DNA of 64,000 nucleotides from Leifsonia aquatica. GTDB taxonomy: Bacteria; Actinomycetota; Actinomycetes; Actinomycetales; Microbacteriaceae. The DNA lies in the NCBI RefSeq assembly GCF_014190775.1, contig NZ_JACHVP010000001.1, positions 1,116,001 to 1,180,000 on the forward strand, in the 5' to 3' direction. Below the pieces are notes generated by a model. The model saw only the letters and a list, made by a program, of their open reading frames with translations. It ran no database searches and was not told the origin of the DNA. Made by a program: the position numbers and the translations under genes. Positions 1 to 7,890 of this stretch are shown here, in pieces (positions within the stretch are counted from its first letter, which is position 1; every line of letters starts with the position of its first letter).

Positions 1-450
1 CAGATCCGCAACATCAAGGGCAACTCGTACCTCAACGACCTCAAGAGCGGTGACACCCTCGCCGCCATCTGCTGGTCGGGCGACATCACGCAGCTGAACG
101 CGGAAGCCGGCGACAACTGGGAGTTCGTGCTCCCGGAGGCCGGCGGCACGCTCTGGAGCGACAACTTCGTCATCCCGATCGGCTCCACGCGCAAGGCGAA
201 CGCCGAGAAGCTGATCGACTACTACTACCAGCCGGAGGTCGCGGCGGAGGTGGCGGCCTGGGTCAACTACATCACCCCGGTGGAGGGCGCGAAGGCGGCA
301 GCGGTCGCCATCGATCCCGCCCTGGCGGACAACCAACTGATCTTCCCCGACGCCGACACCCTGTCGCAGGCGCACATCTTCCGCTCCCTCAGCACGGCCG
401 AGGAGCAGAAGTACCAGGCCGCGTTCCAGAAAGTGATCCTGGGGGCCTGA
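1..450 (+). CDS. potD: Polyamine ABC transporter substrate-binding protein (3' part)
   Basis: The gene enters from outside the window and is open from base 1; 149 codons are visible before the TGA. The residues match the C-terminal lobe of PotD/PotF-type periplasmic-binding-fold proteins: SGD near residue 25, then WSDNFVIPIG and a segment rich in aromatic residues (YYYQPEVAAEVAAWVNY) that forms part of the polyamine pocket in this family. It would deliver spermidine or putrescine to the PotABC complex. Its stop overlaps the potA start as TGATG, so the two are probably translationally coupled. The signal peptide and N-lobe lie upstream. Substrate identity is inferred from the family and from the following potABC genes. 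Confidence 0.88.
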   Translation, partial: QIRNIKGNSYLNDLKSGDTLAAICWSGDITQLNAEAGDNWEFVLPEAGGTLWSDNFVIPIGSTRKANAEKLIDYYYQPEVAAEVAAWVNYITPVEGAKAAAVAIDPALADNQLIFPDADTLSQAHIFRSLSTAEEQKYQAAFQKVILGA

Positions 451-1649
451 TGCCGAAGGGAGTCTTCGCCGACTCGGGCGCCGACCTGCGTCTCGCCGGC
501 ATCACCAAGCGCTTCCCGGGGTTCACCGCCATCGAGGAGCTCGACCTCACCATCCCCGCCGGCTCGTTCTTCGCGCTGCTCGGCCCGAGCGGCTGCGGCA
601 AGACCACGACCCTGCGTCTCGTCGCGGGCCTCGAGGAGCCGACGGAGGGGCAGATCCTCATCGGCGGCAAGGACGTCACCCGGACCAAGCCGTTCCAGCG
701 GCCGGTCAACACGGTGTTCCAGAGCTACGCGCTCTTCCCGCACATGACGATCCTCGAGAACGTCGCGTTCGGGCTGCGCCGCCGCAAGATCGGCGATCCC
801 GTGGCGAAGGCCCACGAGGCGCTCCGCCTGGTCGAGCTGGACCATCTCGCAGCGCGTCGGCCCTCCCAGCTGTCGGGCGGCCAGCAGCAGCGGGTGGCGC
901 TGGCCCGCGCGATCGTCAACCGGCCCGCCCTCCTGCTGCTGGACGAGCCGCTCGGCGCGCTCGACCTCAAGCTGCGGCGGCAGATGCAGCTGGAGCTGAA
1001 GTCCATCCAGACCGAGGTCGGTCTCACCTTCGTGCACGTCACGCACGATCAGGAGGAGGCCATGACCATGGCCGACACCGTCGCCGTGATGAACAAGGGA
1101 CGCATCGAGCAGATGGGCGCTCCGGAGCTGCTCTACGAGCTGCCGTCGACGGTGTTCGTGGCGAACTTCCTCGGCCAGTCGAACCTCTTCGTCGGGCCGG
1201 TGCGCGAGTCGGGCGCCGACACGATCGGGGTGGAGGTCGCGGGTAACCCGATCCGCGTCCCGCGGTCCCGCGCACAACGCGACGCCGGGTTCGTCACGAT
1301 CGGGGTCCGGCCGGAGAAGCTGACGTTGCACGAGACGCCCGACACGATCCCGTCCGGGGCCAACAGCCTCGGCCCGGGGCGCGTCACCGACGTCTCGTTC
1401 AGCGGAGTCAGCACGCAATACCTGGTCGACATCCCGGGCCTCGGGAGCGTGATCGTGTTCGCGCAGAACATGCACAGCGGTCCGGTCGCCGCGCTCGGCG
1501 CCTCGGTCTGGGTCGCCTGGGACGCGTCGCACACCTTCGTGCTGGCCGACGAGCCGCCGGCGGACGGCCGCTTCGCGGACGACGCTGACACCCAGGCGAT
1601 CGCCGCCCAGGCCCGCGACCGGATGCTCGCGGAGCTGGAGGAGGCGTAG
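450..1649 (+). CDS. potA: Spermidine/putrescine ABC transporter ATP-binding protein
   Basis: This is a 399-residue ABC ATPase that energises polyamine import. Walker A (GPSGCGKT) is at about residues 45-52, the signature LSGGQQQR starts at residue 141, and Walker B (LLLLDEPLGALD) follows shortly after. The H-loop is in VTHDQEEA. The C-terminal 150 residues form the TOBE-type regulatory domain usual for PotA/MalK-like proteins. The ATG overlaps the potD stop (TGATG), and potB begins on the base after its own stop. The family assignment to the CUT1/polyamine type is firm; the exact substrate rests on the neighbours. Confidence 0.93.
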   Translation: MPKGVFADSGADLRLAGITKRFPGFTAIEELDLTIPAGSFFALLGPSGCGKTTTLRLVAGLEEPTEGQILIGGKDVTRTKPFQRPVNTVFQSYALFPHMTILENVAFGLRRRKIGDPVAKAHEALRLVELDHLAARRPSQLSGGQQQRVALARAIVNRPALLLLDEPLGALDLKLRRQMQLELKSIQTEVGLTFVHVTHDQEEAMTMADTVAVMNKGRIEQMGAPELLYELPSTVFVANFLGQSNLFVGPVRESGADTIGVEVAGNPIRVPRSRAQRDAGFVTIGVRPEKLTLHETPDTIPSGANSLGPGRVTDVSFSGVSTQYLVDIPGLGSVIVFAQNMHSGPVAALGASVWVAWDASHTFVLADEPPADGRFADDADTQAIAAQARDRMLAELEEA

Positions 1650-2570
1650 ATGGCCCTCGCCGCCTTCACCGGTCCGGCGCCGACCCAGGACACCGAGCCG
1701 GCGGTCCGCCGTAAGAGCGGAATCGCCCTCGTGCTCCTGCTGCCGGGCGTCGCGTACCTCGTGCTGTTCTTCCTGACGCCGCTCGTCTCGCTCATCATCA
1801 CGTCGTTCCAGACGCCCGTGCCCGATGGCGACATCGGCCAGTACCAGGCCGCTTTCCAGTGGAGCAACTACACCGATGCGATCTCGGAGTATTGGCCCCA
1901 GATCCTCCGCTCGTTCGCCTACGCGCTCATCGCCACGGCGGCCGCGCTGGTGATCAGCTACCCGCTCGCCTACTTCATCGGGGTGAAGATGCGGGGGAGG
2001 CCGCTCGCGCAGAACCTGCTGATGACCCTGGTCATCGCGCCGTTCTTCATCAGCTTCCTGCTGCGCACCCTGGCCTGGAAGTCGATCCTGAGCGACGACG
2101 GCGTGGTCGCGAGCGCGTTGCGCGCCATCTCGGTCCTGCCGCCGGACGCGCACATCACGGGCACGCCGTTCTCGGTGATCTTCGGTCTCACGTACAACTT
2201 CATCCCGTTCATGACCCTGCCGCTCTACTCGACCCTCGAACGGCTGGACGTGCGGCTGCTGGAGGCGGGGCAGGACCTGTACGCGAACGCCTGGACCACG
2301 TTCCGCAAGGTGACCGTGCCGCTGTCGATGCCGGGCATCGTGTCCGGGACCCTGCTGACCTTCATCCCGGCAGCGGGCGACTACATCAACGCGTCGCAGG
2401 ACTTCCTCGGCGCCGCCGACACCTCGATGATCGGCAACGTCATCGAGAGCAATTTCCTCGTGCTGCAGAACTATCCGGCGGCCGCGGCGATGTCGGTGGT
2501 CCTGATGGCGGTGATCCTGGTGATCGTCGGCGTCTACGTCCGGCGGAGCGGGACGGAGGACCTGCTGTGA
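1650..2570 (+). CDS. potB: Polyamine ABC transporter permease PotB
   Basis: This 306-residue inner-membrane permease has about six hydrophobic segments and the binding-protein-dependent transport loop EAGQDLYANAWTTFRKV, which contacts the ATPase. A short hydrophilic N-terminus precedes the first segment (about residues 28-50). It starts directly after the potA stop. Its TGA overlaps the GTG of potC (GTGA). It forms a heterodimer with PotC in this family. Confidence 0.9.
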   Translation: MALAAFTGPAPTQDTEPAVRRKSGIALVLLLPGVAYLVLFFLTPLVSLIITSFQTPVPDGDIGQYQAAFQWSNYTDAISEYWPQILRSFAYALIATAAALVISYPLAYFIGVKMRGRPLAQNLLMTLVIAPFFISFLLRTLAWKSILSDDGVVASALRAISVLPPDAHITGTPFSVIFGLTYNFIPFMTLPLYSTLERLDVRLLEAGQDLYANAWTTFRKVTVPLSMPGIVSGTLLTFIPAAGDYINASQDFLGAADTSMIGNVIESNFLVLQNYPAAAAMSVVLMAVILVIVGVYVRRSGTEDLL

Positions 2571-3436
2571 CCACGACCCTCCCGAACCGGACGAGCACGA
2601 GCACCAGCTCGCGGTCCGCTGCCCCACGACCGCCGCGGCGCCGGTTCGCGGGCCTCGGCCTCGGCGTGTACGCCTTCCTCGCGCTGGCGTTCCTGCTGAT
2701 CCCGATCGTCTACACATTCGTGTTCTCGTTCAACGACGCGATCAAGAACAACATCGCGTGGCGCGGGTTCACCCTGCGCAACTGGACGAACGTGTGCGAC
2801 GCCGCCGGTATCTGCGACGCGTTCATGGCGAGCATCGTGATCGGCCTGATCTCGACGGTGATCGCGACCGTGCTCGGCACGATGATCGCCATCGCGCTGA
2901 TGCGCTACCGGTTCCGCTTCCGCTCGCAGACCAGCCTCCTGCTCTTCCTGCCGATGGCGAGCCCCGAGGTCGTGCTCGGTGCGGGACTCGCGGCCCAGTT
3001 CCTGAGCCTCGGCGTCAACAAGGGCTTCGGCACGATCATCATCGCCCACGTGATGTTCTGCATCAGCTTCGTGGTCGTGACGGTCAAGGCCCGGGTCGCC
3101 AGCCTGGACCCGGCGCTGGAGGAGGCGGGGCGCGACCTCTACGGGTCGCCCAACGCGGTCTTCTGGCGCATCACCTTCCCGCTGCTCCTGCCGGGCATCC
3201 TCTCGGCGGCGCTGCTGTCGTTCTCGCTGAGCTTCGACGACTTCATCATCACGAACTTCAACGCCGGCGCGGTGACGACCTTCCCGATGTACATCTACAT
3301 CGCGGCGTCGCGCGGCATCCCGGCCCAGGCGAACGTGATCGCGTCGGCGGTGTTCATCCTGACGATCCTCGTGGTGCTGATCTCGCAGCTGACCGCGGCC
3401 GCCCGCGCCCGCCGTCTCGCCCGCTCGACGCAGTAG
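2567..3436 (+). CDS. potC: Polyamine ABC transporter permease PotC
   Basis: This 289-residue permease has about six membrane segments and the coupling motif EEAGRDLYGSPNAVFWRI. The frame is open far upstream, but that part is a shadow of potB. The GTG at 2567 overlaps the potB TGA as GTGA and gives a normal PotC length. The N-terminus is Ser/Thr/Arg rich before the first membrane segment (about residue 27). It is the last gene of the potDABC operon and is followed by a hairpin. Confidence 0.9.
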   Translation: MTTTLPNRTSTSTSSRSAAPRPPRRRFAGLGLGVYAFLALAFLLIPIVYTFVFSFNDAIKNNIAWRGFTLRNWTNVCDAAGICDAFMASIVIGLISTVIATVLGTMIAIALMRYRFRFRSQTSLLLFLPMASPEVVLGAGLAAQFLSLGVNKGFGTIIIAHVMFCISFVVVTVKARVASLDPALEEAGRDLYGSPNAVFWRITFPLLLPGILSAALLSFSLSFDDFIITNFNAGAVTTFPMYIYIAASRGIPAQANVIASAVFILTILVVLISQLTAAARARRLARSTQ

Positions 3437-3463
3437 GCGCGACCGAGACCCCCAAAGCCGTTC

Positions 3464-3491
3464 GGGCCCGACAGCGGAAGCTGCCGGGCCC
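3464..3491. terminator. Hairpin between potC and the convergent asparaginase gene
   Basis: A 12-bp stem with one A/C mismatch (GGGCCCGACAGC against GCTGCCGGGCCC) is closed by a GGAA tetraloop. It lies between two genes that converge (stops at 3436 and 3515), so it can serve both. There is no T-tract on either side, as is common for actinobacterial terminators. The structure was seen by eye and termination is inferred. Confidence 0.6.
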
Positions 3492-3514
3492 GTTCGGTGT
3501 GCGGAGGGATCCGC

Positions 3515-4522
3515 TCAGACGTACGCGGCGCGGATCTCGCCGACCGGCTCGCCGCGGCCGAGCACCGCGAGGTCGAGCCGGGGGAGCAGCGCGTCGACGG
3601 CGGCGCGGTCGACCGCTCCGGCGTCGGCGAGCAGCGACAGGCCGACCACGGTCGCCGCACGGAGGCTGCCGTCGAGCATCTTCAGTGTGACGGTGGTGCC
3701 GTCCGGCGCGGCCATGACCATGACGCCCTCGGCTCCGCCCTTGGCGAAGACGCCGAGCTCGTCGATGACGACGGTGTTCGCGCGCCCGGGGCCGTCGATC
3801 GCCCAGCCGTCGGCGAGCACCGCGTTCTTGAGCAGCGCCGCATTGCGGTAGAGCGCGAACGGCGAGCCGTCGGACGCCGTGGCGATGCGCTGGATGCCGC
3901 GGGCCAACGCCACGAGCGACATCGCGTGCACGGGGGCGCCGCAGCCGTCGACGCCGGTCGCGACGACCTTCTCGCCGGTGAGGCGCTCGACGGTGTCGCG
4001 GATGTGGTGTTGCAGCGGGTGCTGCGGGTCGAGGTAGCTCTCGAGCGGCCAGCCGTTGACCCGGCAGGCGACCAGCATGGCCGCGTGCTTGCCGGAGCAG
4101 TTCATGAAGAGCGGCTGCTTCTGCTCGCCGGCGCGGATCGCGTCGTCCCGCGCCGCGGAGTCGAGCGGCCAGTCCGGCGGACAGAGGAGCGCGTCGGTGC
4201 TGAGCTGCGCCTGAGCCAGGATGGTACGCACGACCGACAGGTGCGCCGGCGTGCCCGCGTGGCTGGCGGTGGCGAGCACGGCACGCGCACCCTCCAGCGC
4301 CACTCCGGCCCCGAGGATCGCGACGGCCTGGAACGGCTTCATCGTCGATCGCGGGAAGACGGGCTTCTCCGGCGCGCCCAGCGAGCGGGCGATCGCGCCG
4401 TCCGGCCCGAGCACGACGGCCGAGCCGACGTGCCGCGACTCGACGAAACCGCTGCGCTCGACGACCGCGAGCTCGACGGCCTCGGCGCCCGAGAAGACGG
4501 CGGCGCTCACGGCCGGGCTCAC
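3515..4522 (-). CDS. L-asparaginase II-family protein
   Basis: This 335-residue protein belongs to the actinobacterial/rhizobial asparaginase II family (PF06089 type), which is unrelated to E. coli AnsA/AnsB and hydrolyses asparagine to aspartate and ammonia. Family-typical stretches are SHAGTPAHLSVV, MNCSGKHAAML and GVDGCGAPVHAMSL, with TMKPFQAVA near the N-terminus. The GTG start at 4522 overlaps the TGA of the upstream aminotransferase (GTGA); the longer open frame is a shadow. No signal peptide is seen, so it is likely cytoplasmic. Coupling to a GABA aminotransferase fits amino-nitrogen scavenging, but substrate choice is not proven. Confidence 0.85.
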   Translation of the reverse strand: MSPAVSAAVFSGAEAVELAVVERSGFVESRHVGSAVVLGPDGAIARSLGAPEKPVFPRSTMKPFQAVAILGAGVALEGARAVLATASHAGTPAHLSVVRTILAQAQLSTDALLCPPDWPLDSAARDDAIRAGEQKQPLFMNCSGKHAAMLVACRVNGWPLESYLDPQHPLQHHIRDTVERLTGEKVVATGVDGCGAPVHAMSLVALARGIQRIATASDGSPFALYRNAALLKNAVLADGWAIDGPGRANTVVIDELGVFAKGGAEGVMVMAAPDGTTVTLKMLDGSLRAATVVGLSLLADAGAVDRAAVDALLPRLDLAVLGRGEPVGEIRAAYV

Positions 4523-5874
4523 AGGGCGGCGAACGCGTCGTCGATCACGGAGATCGCGTCGGCGATGAGCTCGTCGGAGACGGCGAGGCTCGGGAGGAAG
4601 CGGAGCACGTTGCCGTAGGTGCCGGCGTTGAGCAGGAGCACGCCCTGCTGCGCGGCGTAGGCGACGATCTTCGAGACGGCGTCGGCGTTCGGCAGCTTGG
4701 TGGTCTGCGCGGTCCCCGGCTGCACGAGCTCGATCGCGATCATCGCCCCGATGCCGCGCACCTCGCCGATGATGTCGTACTTCTCCTGCAGGCCGCGCAG
4801 GCCCGCGGTGAGCGACGCCTCGATGCGGCGTCCTTCGGCGAGGAGGTCGTTCTTCTCGATCTCGTCGAACACGGCGATCGCGGCGGCCGCGGCCACCGGG
4901 TTGCCGCCGAAGGTGCCGCCCAGTCCGCCCGGCTGCGCCGAGTCCATGATCTCGGCGCGGCCGGTGACCGCGGCGAGCGGGAGGCCGCCGGCGATGCCCT
5001 TGGCGCTGAGCACCAGGTCGGGCACGAGACCGAAGTGCTCGCTCGCGAAGTAGGCGCCGGTGCGGGCCATGCCGCTCTGGATCTCGTCGGCGATGAAGAC
5101 GACGCCGTTGGCGGTGCACCACTCCTGGAGGGCGGTCAGGAAGCCCTCGGCGGGGACCATGAAGCCGCCCTCGCCCTGGATGGGCTCGGCGACGAGGCAG
5201 GCGAGATCGGACGCGCCGACGACCTTCTCGAGGTAGGCGATCGTGCGGGCCGCGGCCTCGGCGCCGGACAGGCCGTCGTGGTACGGGTAGGAGTTGGGGG
5301 CGTGGTAGACGTCGCCGGCGAACGGGCCGAAGCCGGTCGCGTAGGGCGCCGCCTTGTAGTTCATGGCCATCGTGAGGTTGGTGCGGCCGTGGTAGGCGTG
5401 GTCGAGCACGGCGACGGCGCGGCGGCCGGTGTGCTTGCGGGCGATCTTCACGCCGTTCTCGACGGCCTCGGCGCCCGAGTTCACGAGCACGGTCTTCTTG
5501 GCGTGGTCGCCGGGGGTGTGCTCGGCGAGCAGCTCGGCGACGCGCACGTACTCCTCGTACGGCGTGATGGTGAAGAGCGTGTGGATGACGTCCTGCAGCT
5601 GCTCGGCGGCGGCGGAGACGACGGCGGTCTCGGTGTGGCCGACCGTCGTGACGCCGATGCCGGCGCCGAAGTCGACGAACTGGTTGCCGTCGACGTCGAC
5701 CAGGATGGCGCCGTTGGCGCGGGCGATGTACACGGGGAGCGCGGAGGAGACACCCGTCGGCACGACGGCGAGGCGGCGCTGGTGGAGCGCCTGGGAGGCC
5801 GGGCCGGGTACGGCGGTGACGATGCGGCGTTCCTGCGGAACGGTGTAGACGGGCGCGTTCAGGGTGTCAGTCAT
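4519..5874 (-). CDS. gabT: 4-aminobutyrate aminotransferase (first copy)
   Basis: This is a 451-residue class III PLP aminotransferase. The PLP lysine is Lys292 in [11 protein letters not shown], the cofactor aspartate is Asp263 in ADEIQSG, and the GAEAVEN phosphate-binding region is near residues 134-140. GabT transfers the amino group of GABA to 2-oxoglutarate, giving succinate semialdehyde. It sits beside polyamine import genes, whose substrates can be degraded to GABA. The ATG at 5874 has a TAGAAT hexamer 9 bases upstream. Ornithine or other omega-amino-acid activity cannot be excluded from sequence. A paralogue is encoded at 11841-13178. Confidence 0.88.
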   Translation of the reverse strand: MTDTLNAPVYTVPQERRIVTAVPGPASQALHQRRLAVVPTGVSSALPVYIARANGAILVDVDGNQFVDFGAGIGVTTVGHTETAVVSAAAEQLQDVIHTLFTITPYEEYVRVAELLAEHTPGDHAKKTVLVNSGAEAVENGVKIARKHTGRRAVAVLDHAYHGRTNLTMAMNYKAAPYATGFGPFAGDVYHAPNSYPYHDGLSGAEAAARTIAYLEKVVGASDLACLVAEPIQGEGGFMVPAEGFLTALQEWCTANGVVFIADEIQSGMARTGAYFASEHFGLVPDLVLSAKGIAGGLPLAAVTGRAEIMDSAQPGGLGGTFGGNPVAAAAAIAVFDEIEKNDLLAEGRRIEASLTAGLRGLQEKYDIIGEVRGIGAMIAIELVQPGTAQTTKLPNADAVSKIVAYAAQQGVLLLNAGTYGNVLRFLPSLAVSDELIADAISVIDDAFAAL

Positions 5875-5883
5875 GATGGATCG

Positions 5884-5905
5884 ATTCTAACCGTGGTGTC
5901 AGAAT
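5884..5905. promoter_or_regulatory. Back-to-back -10 elements of gabT and osmC within an inverted repeat
   Basis: CGATTCT (5882-5888) and AGAATCG (5901-5907) form a 7-bp inverted repeat with a 12-bp spacer in the 37-bp gap between the divergent gabT and osmC genes. The arms read as -10 hexamers on opposite strands. TAGAAT (minus, 5884-5889) lies 9 bases before the gabT ATG, and CAGAAT (plus, 5900-5905) lies 6 bases before the osmC ATG. The repeat could also be an operator. Confidence 0.5.
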
Positions 5906-5911
5906 CGGACC

Positions 5912-6385
5912 ATGAGACTCGAGCACCAGTACGCGATCGATCTGCAGTGGACCGGCAATCGCGGCACCGGCACCAGCGGCTACAAGGACTACGGCCGGGA
6001 TCACGTGATCAGCGCCGAGGGCAAGCATCCGCTCGAGGGCTCGGCCGACCGGGCGTTCTTCGGCGACCGGGACCGCTGGAACCCGGAGGAGCTCCTGCTC
6101 GCGGCCCTCTCGCAGTGCCACATGCTCAGCTACCTCGCCGAGGCGGCTCGCGCGGGTGTGGTGGTCGTCGGCTACGCGGACGCCGCGACCGGGACGATGG
6201 AGCAGACCGCGAACGGCGGCGGGCACTTCACCGAGGCGGTCCTCCACCCGCGCGTCACCGTCGCAGACCCGGCTCAGCGGGAGCTCGCGGCGGCTCTGCA
6301 CGGACCGGCGTCGGAGAAGTGCTTCATCGCGGCGAGCGTGAACTTCCCCGTCCGCCACGAACCGGAGCTGCTCACCCTGGCCTGA
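5912..6385 (+). CDS. OsmC/Ohr-family peroxide-reducing protein
   Basis: This 157-residue OsmC-like protein carries the two family cysteines, Cys69 (LSQCHML) and Cys137 (SEKCFIAASV), used to reduce organic hydroperoxides. Length and layout match the stand-alone OsmC subfamily. The start is supported by a CAGAAT hexamer ending 6 bases before the ATG, consistent with a leaderless transcript. It is divergent from gabT and convergent with plsC. The physiological peroxide is unknown. Confidence 0.85.
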   Translation: MRLEHQYAIDLQWTGNRGTGTSGYKDYGRDHVISAEGKHPLEGSADRAFFGDRDRWNPEELLLAALSQCHMLSYLAEAARAGVVVVGYADAATGTMEQTANGGGHFTEAVLHPRVTVADPAQRELAAALHGPASEKCFIAASVNFPVRHEPELLTLA

Positions 6386-6398
6386 CCCTTCGGGAGGC

Positions 6399-7157
6399 CT
6401 AGAGGCGCTCCGGGTGGAGCACCCGCTTGACGCGCTCGACCGGGTTGGCCGGCGGCGCCTCGTTGTAGGTGCCCGCGAGCTCCTGGCCCGTGAGGGCGTG
6501 GATGGCGGCCATGATCTCGTCGGTGGCCTGGCGGCGGGCGCGGCCCGACTCCGGCGGACCGTAGTGGGCCAGGTCGAGCGGCTCGCCGAACGCGACCGTC
6601 ACGCGGCGCACGCGCGGGAACTTCGCGCCGACCGGCTGCATCTCGTCGGTGCCGATGAGCCCGACGGGGACGACCTTCGCGCCCGTGGTGAGCGCCAGCC
6701 AGCCGACCCCGGTGCGGCCCTTGTAGAGGCGGCCGTCGAGCGAGCGTGTGCCCTCGGGGTAGAGGGCGAACGCCGCGCCGGTGTCGATGATGCGGCGGGA
6801 CTGCTCCAGCGCCTCCTGGGCGGCCTGCCCGGCGCCGCGGCGCACGCCCACGGCGCCGATCGCGGTGAAGAAGGAGCGGGAGATGCGGCCCTTGAGCCCG
6901 GTCCCCTCGAAGTAGTGCGACTTGGCGAGGAACTGCACGCGTCGCGGCGACATCAGCGGGATGAGGATGGAGTCGATGAACGACTGGTGGTTGCTGGCGA
7001 GGATCACCTTGCCGTGGCGGGGGACGTTCTTGCGGCCGATGACGCGGGGCCGGTAGACGATCTTGGCGATGGGCGCCATGATCCAGCGCCCGAGATAGTA
7101 GGTGAGGCCGGGCCGCTGCACCGGGGCCGGCCCGTCGTCGGGTTCGTGGATCGTCAC
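6399..7157 (-). CDS. plsC: 1-acyl-sn-glycerol-3-phosphate acyltransferase
   Basis: This 252-residue PlsC-family acyltransferase makes phosphatidic acid from lysophosphatidic acid at the membrane. The HX4D motif is His57/Asp62 in SNHQSFIDS, and the substrate motif YPEGTRS follows about 75 residues later. An open frame extends to 7196 and would overlap the ABC ATPase gene. I chose the GTG at 7157 because TACCCT (7164-7169, minus) ends exactly 6 bases before it, which marks a leaderless start. The C-terminus is charged. Family assignment is firm; acyl preference is unknown. Confidence 0.85.
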   Translation of the reverse strand: MTIHEPDDGPAPVQRPGLTYYLGRWIMAPIAKIVYRPRVIGRKNVPRHGKVILASNHQSFIDSILIPLMSPRRVQFLAKSHYFEGTGLKGRISRSFFTAIGAVGVRRGAGQAAQEALEQSRRIIDTGAAFALYPEGTRSLDGRLYKGRTGVGWLALTTGAKVVPVGLIGTDEMQPVGAKFPRVRRVTVAFGEPLDLAHYGPPESGRARRQATDEIMAAIHALTGQELAGTYNEAPPANPVERVKRVLHPERL

Positions 7158-7163
7158 CTTTCG

Positions 7164-7169
7164 AGGGTA
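7164..7169 (-). promoter_or_regulatory. -10 element of plsC (leaderless)
   Basis: TACCCT on the minus strand is followed by a 6-base spacer and the GTG at 7157. It lies 8 bases outside the 3' end of the upstream ABC ATPase gene (7177), so plsC probably has its own promoter. Confidence 0.55.
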
Positions 7170-7176
7170 GTCCGAT

Positions 7177-7890
7177 TCATATGCCACCCGGCGCATGCGC
7201 GGCGACGGGCTGGGCGGCCTCCAGCCGCCCGTCGACGAGCCGGACCACGCGGTGCATACGCGGCAGGTGGACGACGTCGTGCGTGACGAGCAGGGTCGCG
7301 GCGTCGCGCTCGGTGCTGAGGCGCAGGATGAGGTCGATGATCTCCGCTCCGCGCTCCTGGTCGAGCGCGCTCGTCGGCTCGTCCACCAGGAGCGCCGACG
7401 GATCGTTCATGAGGGCCCGGGCGATGTTCACGCGCTGCCTCTGGCCTCCCGAGAGCTGGTGCGGGCGCTTGTCGCGGTGGGCGGAGAGGCCGACGGCGTC
7501 GAGCAGCTCGTCGGCGCGGCGGGTGGCGGCGGCGCGGGCTCCGGCACGGCGTTTGCCGCCGAGCTCGCCCATCACGCGGAGCTGCTCGCTCGCGGTGAGG
7601 GAGGGCAGCAGGTTCGACTGCTGGAAGACGATGCCGATGCCCGTCCGGCGCAGCTCGGCGGCAGCGGCCGCATCGAGTCCCGAGGCGTCCACGTCGCCGA
7701 TCGTCACCCGGCCGGAGTCGGGTCGGATGAGGGTCGCGGCCACCGCGAGGAGGCTGGACTTGCCCGAGCCGCTGGGACCCGTCACCGCGGTGACGGTGCC
7801 CGGGCGGGCGGTCAGGCTGACATGGTCGACGGCGGTGACGCGGGTCGCGCCGTCGGGGAAGGTGAGGGTGACGTCGTCGAGCTGGATCAT
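7177..7890 (-). CDS. ABC transporter ATP-binding protein (LolD/MacB type)
   Basis: This 237-residue ATPase of the FtsE/LolD/MacB class has Walker A GPSGSGKS at residues 38-45, the signature LSGGQRQR, Walker B ALLVDEPTSALD and H-loop LLVTHD. The ATG at 7888-7890 overlaps the permease TGA as ATGA; upstream open sequence in this frame is a shadow of the permease gene. It should pair with the FtsX-like permease in an exporter or membrane-extraction complex. A divergent sensor kinase and response regulator suggest envelope-stress or antimicrobial-peptide response. That role is inference. Confidence 0.88.
   Translation of the reverse strand: MIQLDDVTLTFPDGATRVTAVDHVSLTARPGTVTAVTGPSGSGKSSLLAVAATLIRPDSGRVTIGDVDASGLDAAAAAELRRTGIGIVFQQSNLLPSLTASEQLRVMGELGGKRRAGARAAATRRADELLDAVGLSAHRDKRPHQLSGGQRQRVNIARALMNDPSALLVDEPTSALDQERGAEIIDLILRLSTERDAATLLVTHDVVHLPRMHRVVRLVDGRLEAAQPVAAHAPGGI

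Noticed and set aside
267-2717. 816-codon open frame on the minus strand across potA-potB
   Set aside because: It is antisense to well-recognised genes, has Arg/Gly/Asp/Val-rich low-complexity composition, and no family motif. It is a GC-rich shadow frame.
6399-7196. Longer plsC start at 7196
   Set aside because: It would overlap the ABC ATPase gene by 20 bases, and a -10 hexamer points to the GTG at 7157.
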